A DNA stretch of 64,000 nt from Onchidella celtica (Eukaryota; Mollusca; Gastropoda; Systellommatophora; Onchidiidae), in NCBI GenBank assembly GCA_963931925.1, contig OZ007570.1:37605120-37669119 (forward strand), written 5' to 3'. This document shows positions 55,501-64,000 of this stretch, one piece after another. The translations under genes were made by a program, and so were the position numbers. Numbering within the stretch: position 1 is the stretch's first letter; every line of letters begins with the position of its first letter. The notes under the pieces are model-generated. The model did not search any database, was not told the origin of the DNA, and saw only the letters and a list, made by a program, of their open reading frames with translations.

Positions 55501-56669
55501 CCGACCCAGAGGTAGGCCACATCTGCGATTCAAAGACACTTGCAAGGTCACGATGAAAGCATTCAACATCGACCCCAATGAATGGGAGAACCTTGCAAAT
55601 GATCGAAGCAGATGGAGACAAAAATTGCGCAGTGGCACGCTCGCAATAGACTTCAAGGCAAAAGAAACATACCTGACAAAACGACAGAGGCGGAATGAAA
55701 ACACTCGCCAAAGTGAACCCAAAAGACTGACCTGCAATCACTGCCATCGCACTCTCGGGTCAAACATTGGTAGAATAAGCCACGAGAGAAGCTGTCAGTC
55801 AAAGTGAAAGTGAATATTCTAGCTGCTAAGACCGTCTGTAAAGACGCTAAAGGCCATATATATAACACATAAAAATTAAATGCCTGGTTTTAACTCAAAT
55901 GATTCCTTGTGATTCTGTAGCTCTAACTCCCCTGGTTGCCATAACACATCCAGATCCATTTTCTCTGCAATTTGGTCCCCGAGCAAATAAAGTGCATCAG
56001 AAATCTGCACAGTTCAATTTCTTCTTTCTTTCCCCCAGCCCAGCAATTTAATCTACAAAATGTACGACCTGTTAGAATGAATCAAATTCCTAAATGTGAT
56101 GTGACAGCACATAATCGGTGATATGTATGCGTGGCAACCCAAGTAGAGGAAATCAGGCAAAAGGATGGTGGAGCTCAAGTTTTAAATTTTTACTAGTTTA
56201 GATTATTATATCTACTATCATCTTCTATTAACAGATTGGTAAACATTTGCTGCAACCTTCATTTTGCAAAATTTTCTCAACTTGCTTGGCAGCAACATAT
56301 TACTGAGTTTGTGCTGTCAGCTCCCACCGTAATCTTTCAAATATCAAATTTTATTCAAAAAGAAAACAAACAACAACTGCACAAGATGTTAACACTCTGA
56401 AGCTTAGACGATTTAAATGTTATGGCTCTGGAGTATGAATTAGGTAAATAATTACCAAGAAAGAATGCAAAAATTAACTTTCACAATTTTAAAACAAACA
56501 TACATGGCCAGGTGGAACAGGTAATTTCTTCTTGCGGAAATTGCGACCTCTGCAGGCACGGATAACTGTCTTGTGACGATGAAGATGTATTTCTGCTTCC
56601 AGCTGATTCCACAATTTATCATGTTCAGCACCACGCATATCTCTTCCAAGTAGCTGAATCTGTTGAATT
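43273..56669 (-). CDS. GOPC: GOPC gene (Golgi PDZ and coiled-coil protein), 3' six coding exons, partial
   Basis: GOPC is a peripheral trans-Golgi protein. It dimerises through coiled coils, binds syntaxin-6, golgin-160 and Rho-family partners, and uses one PDZ domain to sort membrane proteins such as CFTR (established knowledge of the family). Six exons at 56504-56669, 51002-51097, 50243-50407, 49355-49446, 45256-45399 and 43273-43522 join in phase with GT/AG borders into about 303 residues. The order matches vertebrate GOPC: the [10 protein letters not shown] end of coiled coil 2, the [16 protein letters not shown] segment, the PDZ loop [12 protein letters not shown], the PDZ helix start KHAEAV, then the acidic [10 protein letters not shown] segment. 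The C-terminal tail after the acidic segment is unlike the vertebrate one. N-terminal exons were not found between 56670 and 64000. Mobile elements occupy much of the two largest introns. Confidence 0.93.
43672..43737 (+). repeat. Fragment related to the 3' end of the second SINE
   Basis: CGATAAGACAGGAGGGGACC followed by AGAAGCAGCCACCTATCACC parallels the segment at about 26128-26215 in order. It lies in the GOPC intron just upstream of the last coding exon. Confidence 0.4.
44935..45125 (+). pseudogene. Decayed LINE 3' coding fragment
   Basis: Read across frames, the sequence gives ETQKRKENQRTP-like residues, then [20 protein letters not shown] and EWRSQASP. This resembles the C-terminal part of LINE polyproteins (basic GRP motif, a Trp-rich spacer, then an RxxWR motif, as in RPRGRPH and RSRWRQ of the intact LINE at 52.6 kb). 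It lies in a GOPC intron and is too short to assign. Confidence 0.4.
45256..45399 (-). CDS. GOPC: GOPC exon: post-PDZ tail, first part
   Basis: Acceptor TTCACTCTAG, donor CAG/GTGAGC. The first residues [11 protein letters not shown] align with the vertebrate RYRLYLDELEG, confirming the join. The remainder is Ser/Thr/Asn/Pro-rich and I do not recognise it outside this lineage. The flanking intron of about 3.95 kb contains a TTAA-flanked transposon and a small hAT element. Confidence 0.88.
45609..45771. mobile_element. hAT-type MITE, 163 bp
   Basis: The ends CAGTGTTTCTCAAGC and (reversed) CAATGTTTCTCAAGG form a terminal inverted repeat typical of hAT elements. The 8-bp flanks ATCTACAG (45601-45608) and ATCTATAG (45772-45779) match at 7 of 8 positions. 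There is no coding capacity. It lies in a GOPC intron. Confidence 0.75.
46350..46580 (+). repeat. Dispersed repeat shared with 37.0 kb, plus orientation
   Basis: AAATTTTTATACCTCTTTAA, AATAAAATATTTCTAAGACG, GAATGCAGAAAAATGGCTAA and TTTGGAGGGGTTTCCCC are in the same order as the reversed 37010-37295 segment. It ends about 130 bases before the TTAA-flanked transposon, within a GOPC intron. Confidence 0.7.
47383..48063 (+). pseudogene. Transposase N-terminal part (Mutator-like family)
   Basis: The 226-residue frame starts [19 protein letters not shown], a basic N-terminus of the kind such proteins share, followed by a Ser-rich linker. It then has [20 protein letters not shown] at about residue 86-105, a paired CSAC further on (a CxxC/CxxC zinc knuckle), and [19 protein letters not shown]. 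This order matches the N-terminal domain of the metazoan Mutator-like transposases. After KLIRKACAD, where the family normally has several hundred residues with the DDE core, the frame runs directly into C-terminal-domain sequence in another phase and stops. This is an internal deletion rather than a simple stop mutation. Confidence 0.75.
48041..48487 (+). pseudogene. Transposase C-terminal part (Mutator-like family)
   Basis: The frame overlaps the end of the N-terminal fragment by a few codons. It encodes [17 protein letters not shown], then [20 protein letters not shown] and a Lys/Arg-rich coiled tail. The TQNANES-x-IW motif is characteristic of the C-terminal region of this transposase family, where full-length members read GKTQNANES. 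The DDE catalytic segment normally between the two parts is absent, so the copy cannot make an active enzyme but could be moved by a relative. Confidence 0.75.
49355..49446 (-). CDS. GOPC: GOPC exon: last PDZ strand and acidic segment
   Basis: Acceptor TTTATTTCAG, donor CAG/GTGAGA. It encodes [20 protein letters not shown] and an acidic stretch ending EDEYGF, leaving two bases that combine with the next exon into Arg. Vertebrate GOPC has the equivalent [20 protein letters not shown]. Confidence 0.94.
50243..50407 (-). CDS. GOPC: GOPC exon: core of PDZ domain
   Basis: Fifty-five codons in phase 0, acceptor TTGTTCCCAG, donor CAG/GTGAGA. It encodes [20 protein letters not shown] and then the [11 protein letters not shown] strand region and the KHAEAV helix, closing with VLSQQ. 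The helix-B His of class I PDZ domains is kept, so the predicted ligand preference is a C-terminal S/T-x-hydrophobic tail as in the vertebrate protein (inference from the family). Confidence 0.96.
51002..51097 (-). CDS. GOPC: GOPC exon: start of PDZ domain
   Basis: Thirty-two codons in phase 0 are bounded by an acceptor ATTTTACAG and a donor ACA/GTAAGT. The translation runs [19 protein letters not shown] then [13 protein letters not shown], which corresponds to the vertebrate stretch leading into the GLGF-type carboxylate-binding loop. The intron splits the loop between Thr and Gly-Gly. Confidence 0.95.
51488..51850 (+). repeat. CCGGGC-hairpin dispersed repeat, copy 3
   Basis: ACTAGATGACCTACCGGGCA then TTGCCCGGAATAAAC gives a near-perfect CCGGGC/GCCCGG dyad. 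The 3' part CCTTCCTGCCAAATTTAAGG suits the same family. The full-length LINE begins immediately downstream. Confidence 0.45.
51893..51902 (+). repeat. LINE target-site duplication, 5' copy
   Basis: ACACATAAAA is identical to the bases immediately after the LINE 3' end, at 55865-55874. Confidence 0.7.
51903..52591 (+). other. 5' untranslated region of the LINE
   Basis: This stretch lies between the 5' target duplication and the stop codon that closes the long frame upstream. It is GC-richer than the intron around it and contains only short overlapping ORFs with no domain I recognise. It probably carries the internal promoter, as is usual for such elements (inference). Confidence 0.5.
52592..55810 (+). 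CDS. LINE endonuclease / reverse transcriptase polyprotein
   Basis: The protein nicks target DNA and copies the element RNA by target-primed reverse transcription. Numbering from the ATG at 52676 gives 1043 residues. The apurinic endonuclease domain covers about 1-240, with [15 protein letters not shown] near 143 and the [11 protein letters not shown] and TDHALV motifs. Reverse transcriptase covers about 480-780, with [25 protein letters not shown] near 612, [11 protein letters not shown] and LLFADDAA near 733. A C-terminal basic region has [11 protein letters not shown] and [12 protein letters not shown], followed by a CxxC-H-C finger ([11 protein letters not shown] to the last Cys) at about 1019-1041. 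The conserved endonuclease start LGTWNVRT lies before the first ATG in the same open frame, which begins at 52592 after a stop. Translation may therefore start at a non-AUG codon. No internal stop is seen. Confidence 0.9.
55865..55874 (+). repeat. LINE target-site duplication, 3' copy
   Basis: ACACATAAAA follows the terminal CCATATATATA of the LINE and matches 51893-51902 exactly. Confidence 0.7.
56504..56669 (-). CDS. GOPC: GOPC exon: end of coiled coil 2 and linker
   Basis: The minus strand has an acceptor ending TTTCCCAG and a donor CAT/GTATGT. The exon enters with one base that completes an Arg codon and encodes 55 more residues, beginning [13 protein letters not shown] and continuing through [15 protein letters not shown] to VPPGH. 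This stretch is almost residue-for-residue the vertebrate sequence before the PDZ domain, which in the family carries the end of the Golgi-targeting coiled coil. It is the most 5' exon I can identify, and the preceding exon must lie more than 56,670 bases into the window or outside it. Confidence 0.95.
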
Positions 56670-58769
56670 CTGGGAAAGCATTACAGATAATATATTAGAG
56701 ACATTCTGCATCAGAATTAATATAGCATATAAATATATGTAATTGAAAGGGTTAATTCTTCACTGTGCTTAAGTCCATCAAGATCCAAAAACAAACAGTG
56801 TAGCTGTGTGTAAAGATCAGTGATTATGTTGTCTTCAGATTTCTATGCAAAGTATATTAATGCAGGACTTGTTTTAGAGTGAAAAAGCTGAAGTTTACAG
56901 AGCCTTCAGTAACATGAGTGAATGCTCAATGTCATATTTTTAACTTTATGTGACTTATGCACAACATAGAACCAAAGATGCTAGCAATGATCTAGTATCT
57001 TTGATAAAACTAAGCTCTCCAGTTCAGCAAGTGTACATTGATATGCTGCACAGATATCCCATGACTGGAACAAATGCTCGTCAATATCAAAGTTTCTTAG
57101 ATGCTGCAATGTTGAACCAGGAGTCCTGACCTTGCACGACACCAACAAATGACAAGTAAGTTTGCATTTGGCAGCATCACTTCAGGTATTTACTTCATGT
57201 GTCAGCTTTTCATAGTGGTGGGGAAATGGGGCCATATGGTGACAAAAGCATCACTAGAAGCAGAGAAAGGCATCATCAGGTGCACAACAGGCAATATGCA
57301 ATGTGCAGAAAGACAGCTCAGGCCAGGAACCAAATGCATACGAAGAACTCCCTGTATATTTTCATCAAGTAAGTTTGCTCCTAAAACAAGTTTGGCCTGA
57401 CACTCACAACAATTTCCATTCCACAAGAAGGTGGAACAACATGTTCTCAAAGTTTTCAAGGTCCATCTCCTCAGTTCAGTGCAAGTTGAGGATTAACTCA
57501 AAACCATCAACTTTCCACAACCAAAAAACAAGGCCCCTGACATCAGTAGATCCATCTGTAGCCTTATCATTACCAAAGGGTTTTCTTGTATTTTTATTAC
57601 GTAGATTGGGAAATTGTTGGAATACTACTTTTCACCACACAAATGGACTTGAGTATTTGGAACCCCAAAGGTGTATCAAGGACGTTTATTCCGTTCTGGT
57701 GGGCAGCTACGTTAAAATATCTCCCTGTTCACAACGAAGGAGATAATCACTTCTTGCATTGAACAGACGATTTGCTCTATCATGTTCGCAGGCGTCACGG
57801 ATGCCGACAGTGATGTAACATGAAAGTGTCTATGGCTGCCTCCAATTTATCTATAGTACTGACTGCACCTTCACGCTGCAAAATACATCTTTCTGAAGTG
57901 CGTCCACAATCACATGCACTAATGTCAGAGCGATAGCAAATCGCAGTTGTGGCAAGGATACTGGGAGATGAGGAATAAGAAAGATCTAGACCTGAGACAA
58001 AATGATCAAAGATAACACATTAACTCCTCCTATTTAATGAATTCAGAAAACAGTGTAAGACAAGATACTCTACTGGAGAATGCTGATAGAGACATAGAAA
58101 AGATTAGACAGAAAGACAGACATGCATAGGGTTGGACAAGTGGATATTTCATACCCACAAACAGATCATCAGACCCATTACATCCATACATAAATACATA
58201 CTGGTAGATCTACAAAACAAAAGAGTAAGAGACAAAAAGAGACGGGTAGACAGACGGACGGACAAGTGGAGGGGATGACGAATACAGGCTGGTAGATGGA
58301 TGCATGTACCCCGGCACAGGGTTACCTGTATCTGTATGTGCCACACATGTATCTACCTAAAAGTGTTCAACACGACTTAAACCCATCAGCTTGGCCGATA
58401 ATACGATAATACGTTATGTTCATATTATTACCCCTACAGCTGTGGAAGCAGAGGTCCCGCCCTCCTACTTTCCCTGATGTGTATTTGTTTGTTTGAACGT
58501 TTGCCTACAGATTATTTATCCATGTCGTCAAGATTTATTTGTCCAGGAAGTACGCTTCTTGGAAAGCACTGGTAAGCACACTAGATCCCAGCAACCTGCC
58601 CTCCCGCGCAGCTGTACCACCGTCACACTTGTGAGCACGTACTGCACCACACCTGTACCTTAGGTGCGAACACCTGAGAACTGCGCCCCTTCCTCTTTGC
58701 GGGCGGGTTTTGAATCCTCGATCCAACGACGCCTACATCTACTAGCACCCACTTTGTTCATTCTACCTC
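56670..58769. other. Upstream intron of GOPC or intergenic sequence; no exon recognised
   Basis: I searched the minus strand for the GOPC coiled-coil motif that normally precedes RVQQIQ (GARLAAKYLDKEL-like) and did not find it. The 147-codon plus-strand frame at 57303 has no recognisable domain. Confidence 0.5.
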
Positions 58770-58992
58770 AATTTTCTGAAAACACTGGAGGTCTTTTACT
58801 ATGTAGAAGAAGTATAACAAATGCACACTTTGACACTTGTATAAAGTGAGTGGTGGCACTTATCAAGCTGTTTCACAGTTCCGATTTATTCCAACTCATC
58901 ATAGTACTAAAGCCGCAAACGTTTAACGCCGCATTACTCAGTTGTGCACAAAAAAAAATAAAAAAATTGTAACAATCAAGAACTAAGGCCGC
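58770..58992 (+). repeat. 145-bp dispersed repeat, copy 4, extended
   Basis: Contains CACACTTTGACACTTGTATA, GGTGGCACTTATCAAGCTGT, CGCAAACGTTTAACGCCGCA and CAAGAACTAAGGC. It is the only family member in the right half of the window. Confidence 0.75.
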
Positions 58993-61389
58993 TGTAGATC
59001 TCCCCGGGCAATCTTTGTTCGTTTGGCCCTCGACCTTTCCTGGGTATGCCTTTTCTTTTTCATTTACATTTTTTAAAAAAAAAGGGGGGTGAAGGGGGCA
59101 CAATTGTGTGTTATGATCAAAATCAGTGCTAATTACAATGGTGCAATTTACCGCTGCCATGGAAAACACAATGGTTGGGATACGTCCTTCCTTTATGAAA
59201 ACAACACAACGATAATTGGCACTCTGTGAAACGCGACCGCTATATAGCACAAATGTAATTGTCTTCTTAAAATTTCCTGCATGTTATTCTCGGGTAACTC
59301 CACAGGTTTTCGTCAAATTCTCAGCGTCCATTGTTCATACAGGTTAAAAACCCTTGATTCAGATAAACCAAAGACATACGTCATCGGAGCCCAGGCGGTT
59401 CCAGCTGCCTATTCAAACTGGAGGTTTCGTGATACTTAAATTATAAATATAACAGAGACAGTTATGGGAGTGTCCGATTTTTGTATGTGTCTTCATGCAC
59501 TGAAAGAGCAATTTCAATATGCACTGAAAGAGCAATTTCAATATTTTCAAGCCTTTCTGAATACAGGCGATCGTGGGTTTCGTGTACTTTCACCAAAGAA
59601 TTTCAGCGAACAAATGCAAGCGAACGATACCACAATACATGTACTTTGTGATGGTAGGTATCATGCACTTCGATTAATGGAATCTATTAACCCTCTGCAT
59701 TCCAGGGTTCTACATTAGAAAAATGAACCTGGTGTCCAATGTGCTCTCTTTTGGAACATTTTCTATTACATCAACAAGTAACTGTTCATGATACATATTT
59801 ATATGTTTGTACTCTTTTTCACCATTTCCTGCAGGTTTTCCAATTCAAGTTTCATAAATTTTTTGCACACACACACACACAAAAGTAAAATATTCTATGT
59901 CTGGGCATCTCCAGAGGGTTGGAGAACCCAACGCTGTATTTACAAGGACATTCAGTTAAAGTATCGCACCCAGACCTGTTTGAAAGGATCAGCTTTAGAA
60001 TCTCGCTGACATCCACTTCCATCAAATAGACCCACTCCACGTGACATGTTATACAAAGCGCTGCCTGCTGTGGTGACACCTGAACTCGCCGACACGTGCA
60101 CAAATAAACACATTACGCAAAAATATTTCCTGTATCTCCCTCTACTTCCCGTACAGTGCACATGTAATAATGTAATTAGGCTATTGCAAGTTCGGGGCAC
60201 CGAAATGTATTCTGTGTTGGACTTCCTCATCTGAAGAACACGTGAACACCCATTCACCTCAGCACAAACCTATGAAGTTGCGAAAACATTACTATACACT
60301 ACTATCCGAGACACAAAATACCGAGACAGACTATTCCTTTTTTCACTATAATATGTCTACAACTTGCGCGCGTATAAACACGGTGGATACTACTCACAGA
60401 GCTCTGTGGTACTAATCTTTTTCGTTCAATTATGAAAGGGTGTGGTGCGAATTGTTGTATTTTGACATGAATGATACGCGCGCAAGTCGACGGACGGAAT
60501 TTGGCGAACTGAACTGTCTCGGTATCCTGTGTCTCGACTACTATACAGGACCTCCTTAAATATATATTGTCAAGCCTCCTCCGCGTGAGCCTAAAAATAG
60601 TTTTTAACAAAATGGGATAGAAAGATACCAAAAGAAAGGAAGTGCCCAAGGACGAAACTGAGTTTTTTTCTTGACTCCCAACTCTCTTTCCCATCTCTTC
60701 AAAGAGAAACATGCATTATCAAGATTATGTGTTTGACCGGATGATAAATTAGTAAAAGCACTCGCTTTCTGGTGGCACATGCTGAAATGTTTTAATCAAG
60801 CCATGCAATATCCCCGGCCCGTGGTGGTAAATTACGTACATGTGTCAGCCAAAGATCTTTAATTCTGTTCTCCTGCCTGGCGCACCAAGACAAGGCGGGA
60901 AGGGGCCCAGAAAAAGAAAAAAAAAAGTGACTGAGTTCAGCTGGTGAAGCTGAATATGGTTTTCTTTGCCTAAATGAAGTTTTCCTTCATCTAAAGCGAA
61001 TGGAAAATGGAGAAAAAAGATGTTCATAAATTTATACCACATGAGAAAATGTAACAGAGCAGTCAAAGGATAACGGTGGGAGATTTCAATGCATACCTTA
61101 GCTTTCGTATTATTGCTAGCTAACCAGTGCAATATGCCAAAAACAATAACCAACTGTTTTAACAAAGTAAAGCCCCCTGCTGATATGGAATCAGTCTGTC
61201 AAGACACACCGCTCAACTACTGAATGCCGGACCTATCTTGATAACTTTCTGCATATTTCCGACATCAACAGACACGGTTAGTTCCACCCTCTTCACACAA
61301 ATGCCCACATTTCCTGACAGATGACCGAGTGGAATCTATTGCTTTCTCGTCAAGATCCCAATTAATTTCTGACCCTATTTGCATACTCT
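58993..61389. other. No gene recognised
   Basis: Contains a perfect 24-bp tandem duplication (TGCACTGAAAGAGCAATTTC and the following ATA-type bases) at about 59499-59546, and little else. No GOPC exon seen on the minus strand. Confidence 0.5.
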
Positions 61390-62223
61390 CAGGGTTGGCA
61401 TGATTTAAATCAAGGTGATTTAAATCAAATGATTTTTTTGATTTAAATCACTTTGATTTTTTTTGATTTTTTTTACTTTATAAGGATTTTTTTTTTTCAA
61501 ACTGCTTGTTTTTGATGTTTTTATTGTTCAAAAGCACTAGACTTAAAGGCACTGATAAGTGGGAGTGCTTCTCTATTATTATTATTATTATGCATCATTC
61601 AATAATTTCTGATTTTGGCTGATGCGAGTGATTCATACAACAGTTGAAGACTTGAATGTGTCGCCGGACACAATTCAAATATAACACCTTGAACAAAAAT
61701 ATAAGTCTGAATTTGAATTTTGTGTACCTGTGTAAGACATTAAGACAGTCAAGTAAGTGAAAAAGGCCTATATTTTATTTGAAATAAACATCTTTATTTT
61801 TATAAAACAGTTAGTGAAATCCAGGCATACAGATCAGATCCAGAAAATTCTGATAATATATAAGAAAGGAAAACTTTCTACTCATTTATTTCCCCTATTA
61901 AATTCAACATCCACATCAAAAGTATGTGTAAAAAAGGTGAAGAGACAGAAGAGACTTAACTTTTATCAATTACATGTACATGACTGTAATGATTATTAGG
62001 AGTCATTTAGCTATATCCTTTTAGTACCCTTATGCTTATGTTATGAAATTATAGAAAATATTTTGTCGACAAAATATTGAATGTATTATGTATTTTTAAA
62101 AAAAATCAAAAAAATCTGATTTAAATAAAAAAAATCTGATTTAAATCGAAAAAATCTGATTTAAATAAAAAAAATCGATTTTTTTGATTTTTTTGAAAAA
62201 AATCTGATTTTTTTCCAACCCTG
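61390..62223. mobile_element. hAT-type non-autonomous element rich in GATTTAAATC, 834 bp
   Basis: The element opens CAGGGTTGG and closes CCAACCCTG. Both sides carry the identical 8-bp duplication CATACTCT (61382-61389 and 62224-62231). The outer 90-130 bases of each end are arrays of GATTTAAATC and GATTTTTTT units, which give it long AT-rich inverted ends. The middle has only an 80-codon ORF and no transposase, so it depends on a transposase elsewhere. Confidence 0.85.
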
Positions 62224-62231
62224 CATACTCT

Positions 62232-64000
62232 TCCCCTAGGTGCAATAAAATCCTATGAATGTCTTTTCGCACCCATCCCACCCCCAATTCGCCTACTGCT
62301 CTGAGATCCTTTGGGCGTACGATCTACTACGATATCAAATTCAAAAGCTCACTGGATTCCAGGAGTGTACAAATTCTCTTTCAGGAAACATGACAGTCAG
62401 TCCTCTGTATCCCTACAAGTAACTGTAGTGCCCTGTCTTAACACAGTACAAAATTACAAGAATTCTTAATGTTCGTACGATACTTAAAAACACGATGGGT
62501 GCATTTCATCGTAAGATCTTATACACAATGTCCAGGGAATAATTTAAGTAATGCAATTTCAAACAGCTCACCGCACAAAAGACGATTTTTCATGGTTTCT
62601 GTTTTGATTTCAGGCGAATGAACTAATGCCACAAAGCCTCTTTGCTGTTATTATTACACATCTTGCAAGGGAAATAACACTACTAGTTAGACAGGAAACT
62701 CTTCATTTCAAAATGAAGAAAATAGGAACCTTTCAAAGTGAAATGATCACAGGAACAAAGAAGACGTATGCGAAAGATGAAAGAATTGAGAATGGGTCTA
62801 AAATGCTTGGTGAGCTGTGGGGATCGCGCGTCACAAGCGAATCTGGACACCATTCATCTAGATCTATAGGGCATTTTTCAGGAGACCAATGAAATAGTGC
62901 TGAGCTTCACAGAAACAGCCCGCGCCTAAAAGTGGAAACTGGGAGAGATGGATGTACAGCTTAGCTGAATGCAACGTAAACTGACATACTGAAATTGATG
63001 CAAGTTAGAAGCAAAACTGCACAGAACTGGAAGGTAAGCAGTGGAATCATCACGACCAAAACTATGTCCTGTAACATCAGGAAGGAAAACTAATTTTCCA
63101 CTCCGCCACCACGGCGCGTTTACCTGAACAAGTTCAGGTCTGTCCGTTATTACAAGGTTCAACAGCGAATATTGGCCGGTCCCTCGGGGAAACTAGCACT
63201 GTTTGTTTTGTTTTTAAACCTAAATAAACACACTTGGCAACAAATCGGACTTGTAAAACGCGTGCGAAGCTTGTGAAGCGTTGAGCGATAAACTTATTAG
63301 CGACGTTAACAAGGAGCGGCGCGCTTCCGTCCGTTCTCATTCATGTTTAGTACATGGAAGTTTTCCACGTAAAACACAGCGTAATTCTCTAAGGGAGGGA
63401 AGTAATTCAATCTCCAAAACCAAATTTTCTGAGTTAAACTTCTCAACCAGACCCTTCTAAAACATCAGGTGTACTGTGACACGAAACGTCCGTCCACCTG
63501 AAAGAGTCGATCTGTATTTCGGCGTATCTGAGCAGCTGAAAAGGAAATGTGCTCGTGTGATGTTAAATGGTATGAACATTCTTGTCGCCAACATTAACTG
63601 TCCATAATTTATGTTTGTCTCACCTTTCTTTCCCGCACAGAACTCAATCTCTTCTACCGCGTGCATGGACAAAATGAACTTCCTATCCAGTTCTCCCCCG
63701 AAGACAGCGCCACACTGAGCGTTTGTGTATTCAAAACAACTAAATACAACCAGCAAATTTTGCTGCAAGAAATTCTTTTACCCAACCCGATTAGTGAGCA
63801 GCGAGACAACACTTACACTTTTATTTCACCCGTAATGTTTCCAGGAGCCCATGGCTGACTAGAGAAAGTGGCTCGGGTGCAGCGAGAAACGCGATTTTTC
63901 AATCCCATCACATTCACCGATTTTTTCCAAGAAGCGATAAATTAATCATAATTGTTAAAACTTAGAGAAAGACACCAGAATGACGGAGAGAAAAAATGAA
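62232..64000. other. No gene firmly recognised; possible exon at the right edge
   Basis: At 63640-63855 a CTTTCTTTCCCGCACAG acceptor on the plus strand precedes a 70-residue open frame (NLFYRVHGQNELPIQFSPED and onward). The minus strand of the same segment has an open frame ending at a GGTGAGAC donor. Neither translation matches a family I know, so neither is called as a gene. Confidence 0.35.

Larger units (their letters stand above)
51903..55864 (+). mobile_element. Full-length RTE-like LINE, antisense in a GOPC intron
   Basis: A non-LTR retrotransposon of about 3.96 kb is flanked by the direct repeat ACACATAAAA at 51893-51902 and 55865-55874. It has one long ORF with an AP endonuclease and a reverse transcriptase, no recognisable ORF1, and an A/T dinucleotide-like 3' end (CCATATATATA). 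Single-ORF elements of this size with APE and RT fit the RTE/BovB-like group, though I assign the clade only tentatively. The uninterrupted ORF and the intact target duplication point to a recent insertion. It sits in the intron between the GOPC coiled-coil and first PDZ exons, in opposite orientation to the gene. Confidence 0.85.

Noticed and set aside
57303-57746. 147-codon plus-strand frame
   Set aside because: No family resemblance and no supporting splice sites; probably chance within AT-rich sequence.
63457-63858. Possible first GOPC exon or another gene's exon at the right edge
   Set aside because: Neither strand's translation resembles the GOPC N-terminus or a family I know, so only a low-confidence remark was kept.

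Overview
The window looks like AT-rich, intron-containing animal DNA. A metazoan Golgi PDZ gene, tRNA-derived SINEs, an RTE-like LINE, Ginger, Kolobok-like and hAT elements and dense simple repeats together suggest a lophotrochozoan, quite possibly a gastropod mollusc. The species guess is inference, because nothing in the window fixes it.

Only one host gene is convincingly present. It is the 3' two-thirds of GOPC (Golgi-associated PDZ and coiled-coil protein; also PIST, FIG or CAL) on the minus strand. Six coding exons lie between 56,669 and 43,273, with consensus splice sites and continuous phase. They encode about 303 residues: the end of the second coiled coil, the linker, the PDZ domain, the acidic segment and a lineage-specific Ser/Pro/Ala-rich tail. 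Exons for the N-terminus and first coiled coil were not recognised and probably lie beyond position 64,000. The introns are swollen by mobile elements: a full-length LINE (51,903-55,864), an internally deleted TTAA-flanked element (46,710-49,248) and a small hAT element (45,609-45,771). A fold-back element sits just past the stop codon, in the probable 3' UTR.

Positions 1 to about 31,000 are gene-poor and crowded with repeats. They include a Ginger-type DNA transposon with 250-bp terminal inverted repeats and a CATA duplication (8,270-11,553) and four copies of a tRNA-derived SINE. There is also a family of palindrome-ended elements, one of which carries an expanded 42-bp tandem array (29,599-30,121), and a separate 41-bp minisatellite (23,217-23,743). 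Degenerate tandem arrays, several MITE-like families, long (GTGA), (GATA), (GA) and (CT) microsatellites and a possible LTR fragment fill much of the rest. Positions 31,000 to 43,000 are smoother AT-rich sequence with hAT and mariner-type MITEs and fold-back elements. Positions 56,670 to 64,000 hold little that I can name except an 834-bp hAT-type non-autonomous element (61,390-62,223).

I see no CRISPR array, operon, rRNA gene or free-standing tRNA gene. The most unusual structures are the hairpin-array inverted repeats of the Ginger element, the mobile-element family in which one copy has grown a minisatellite, and the open LINE reading frame whose conserved N-terminus lies upstream of its first ATG.
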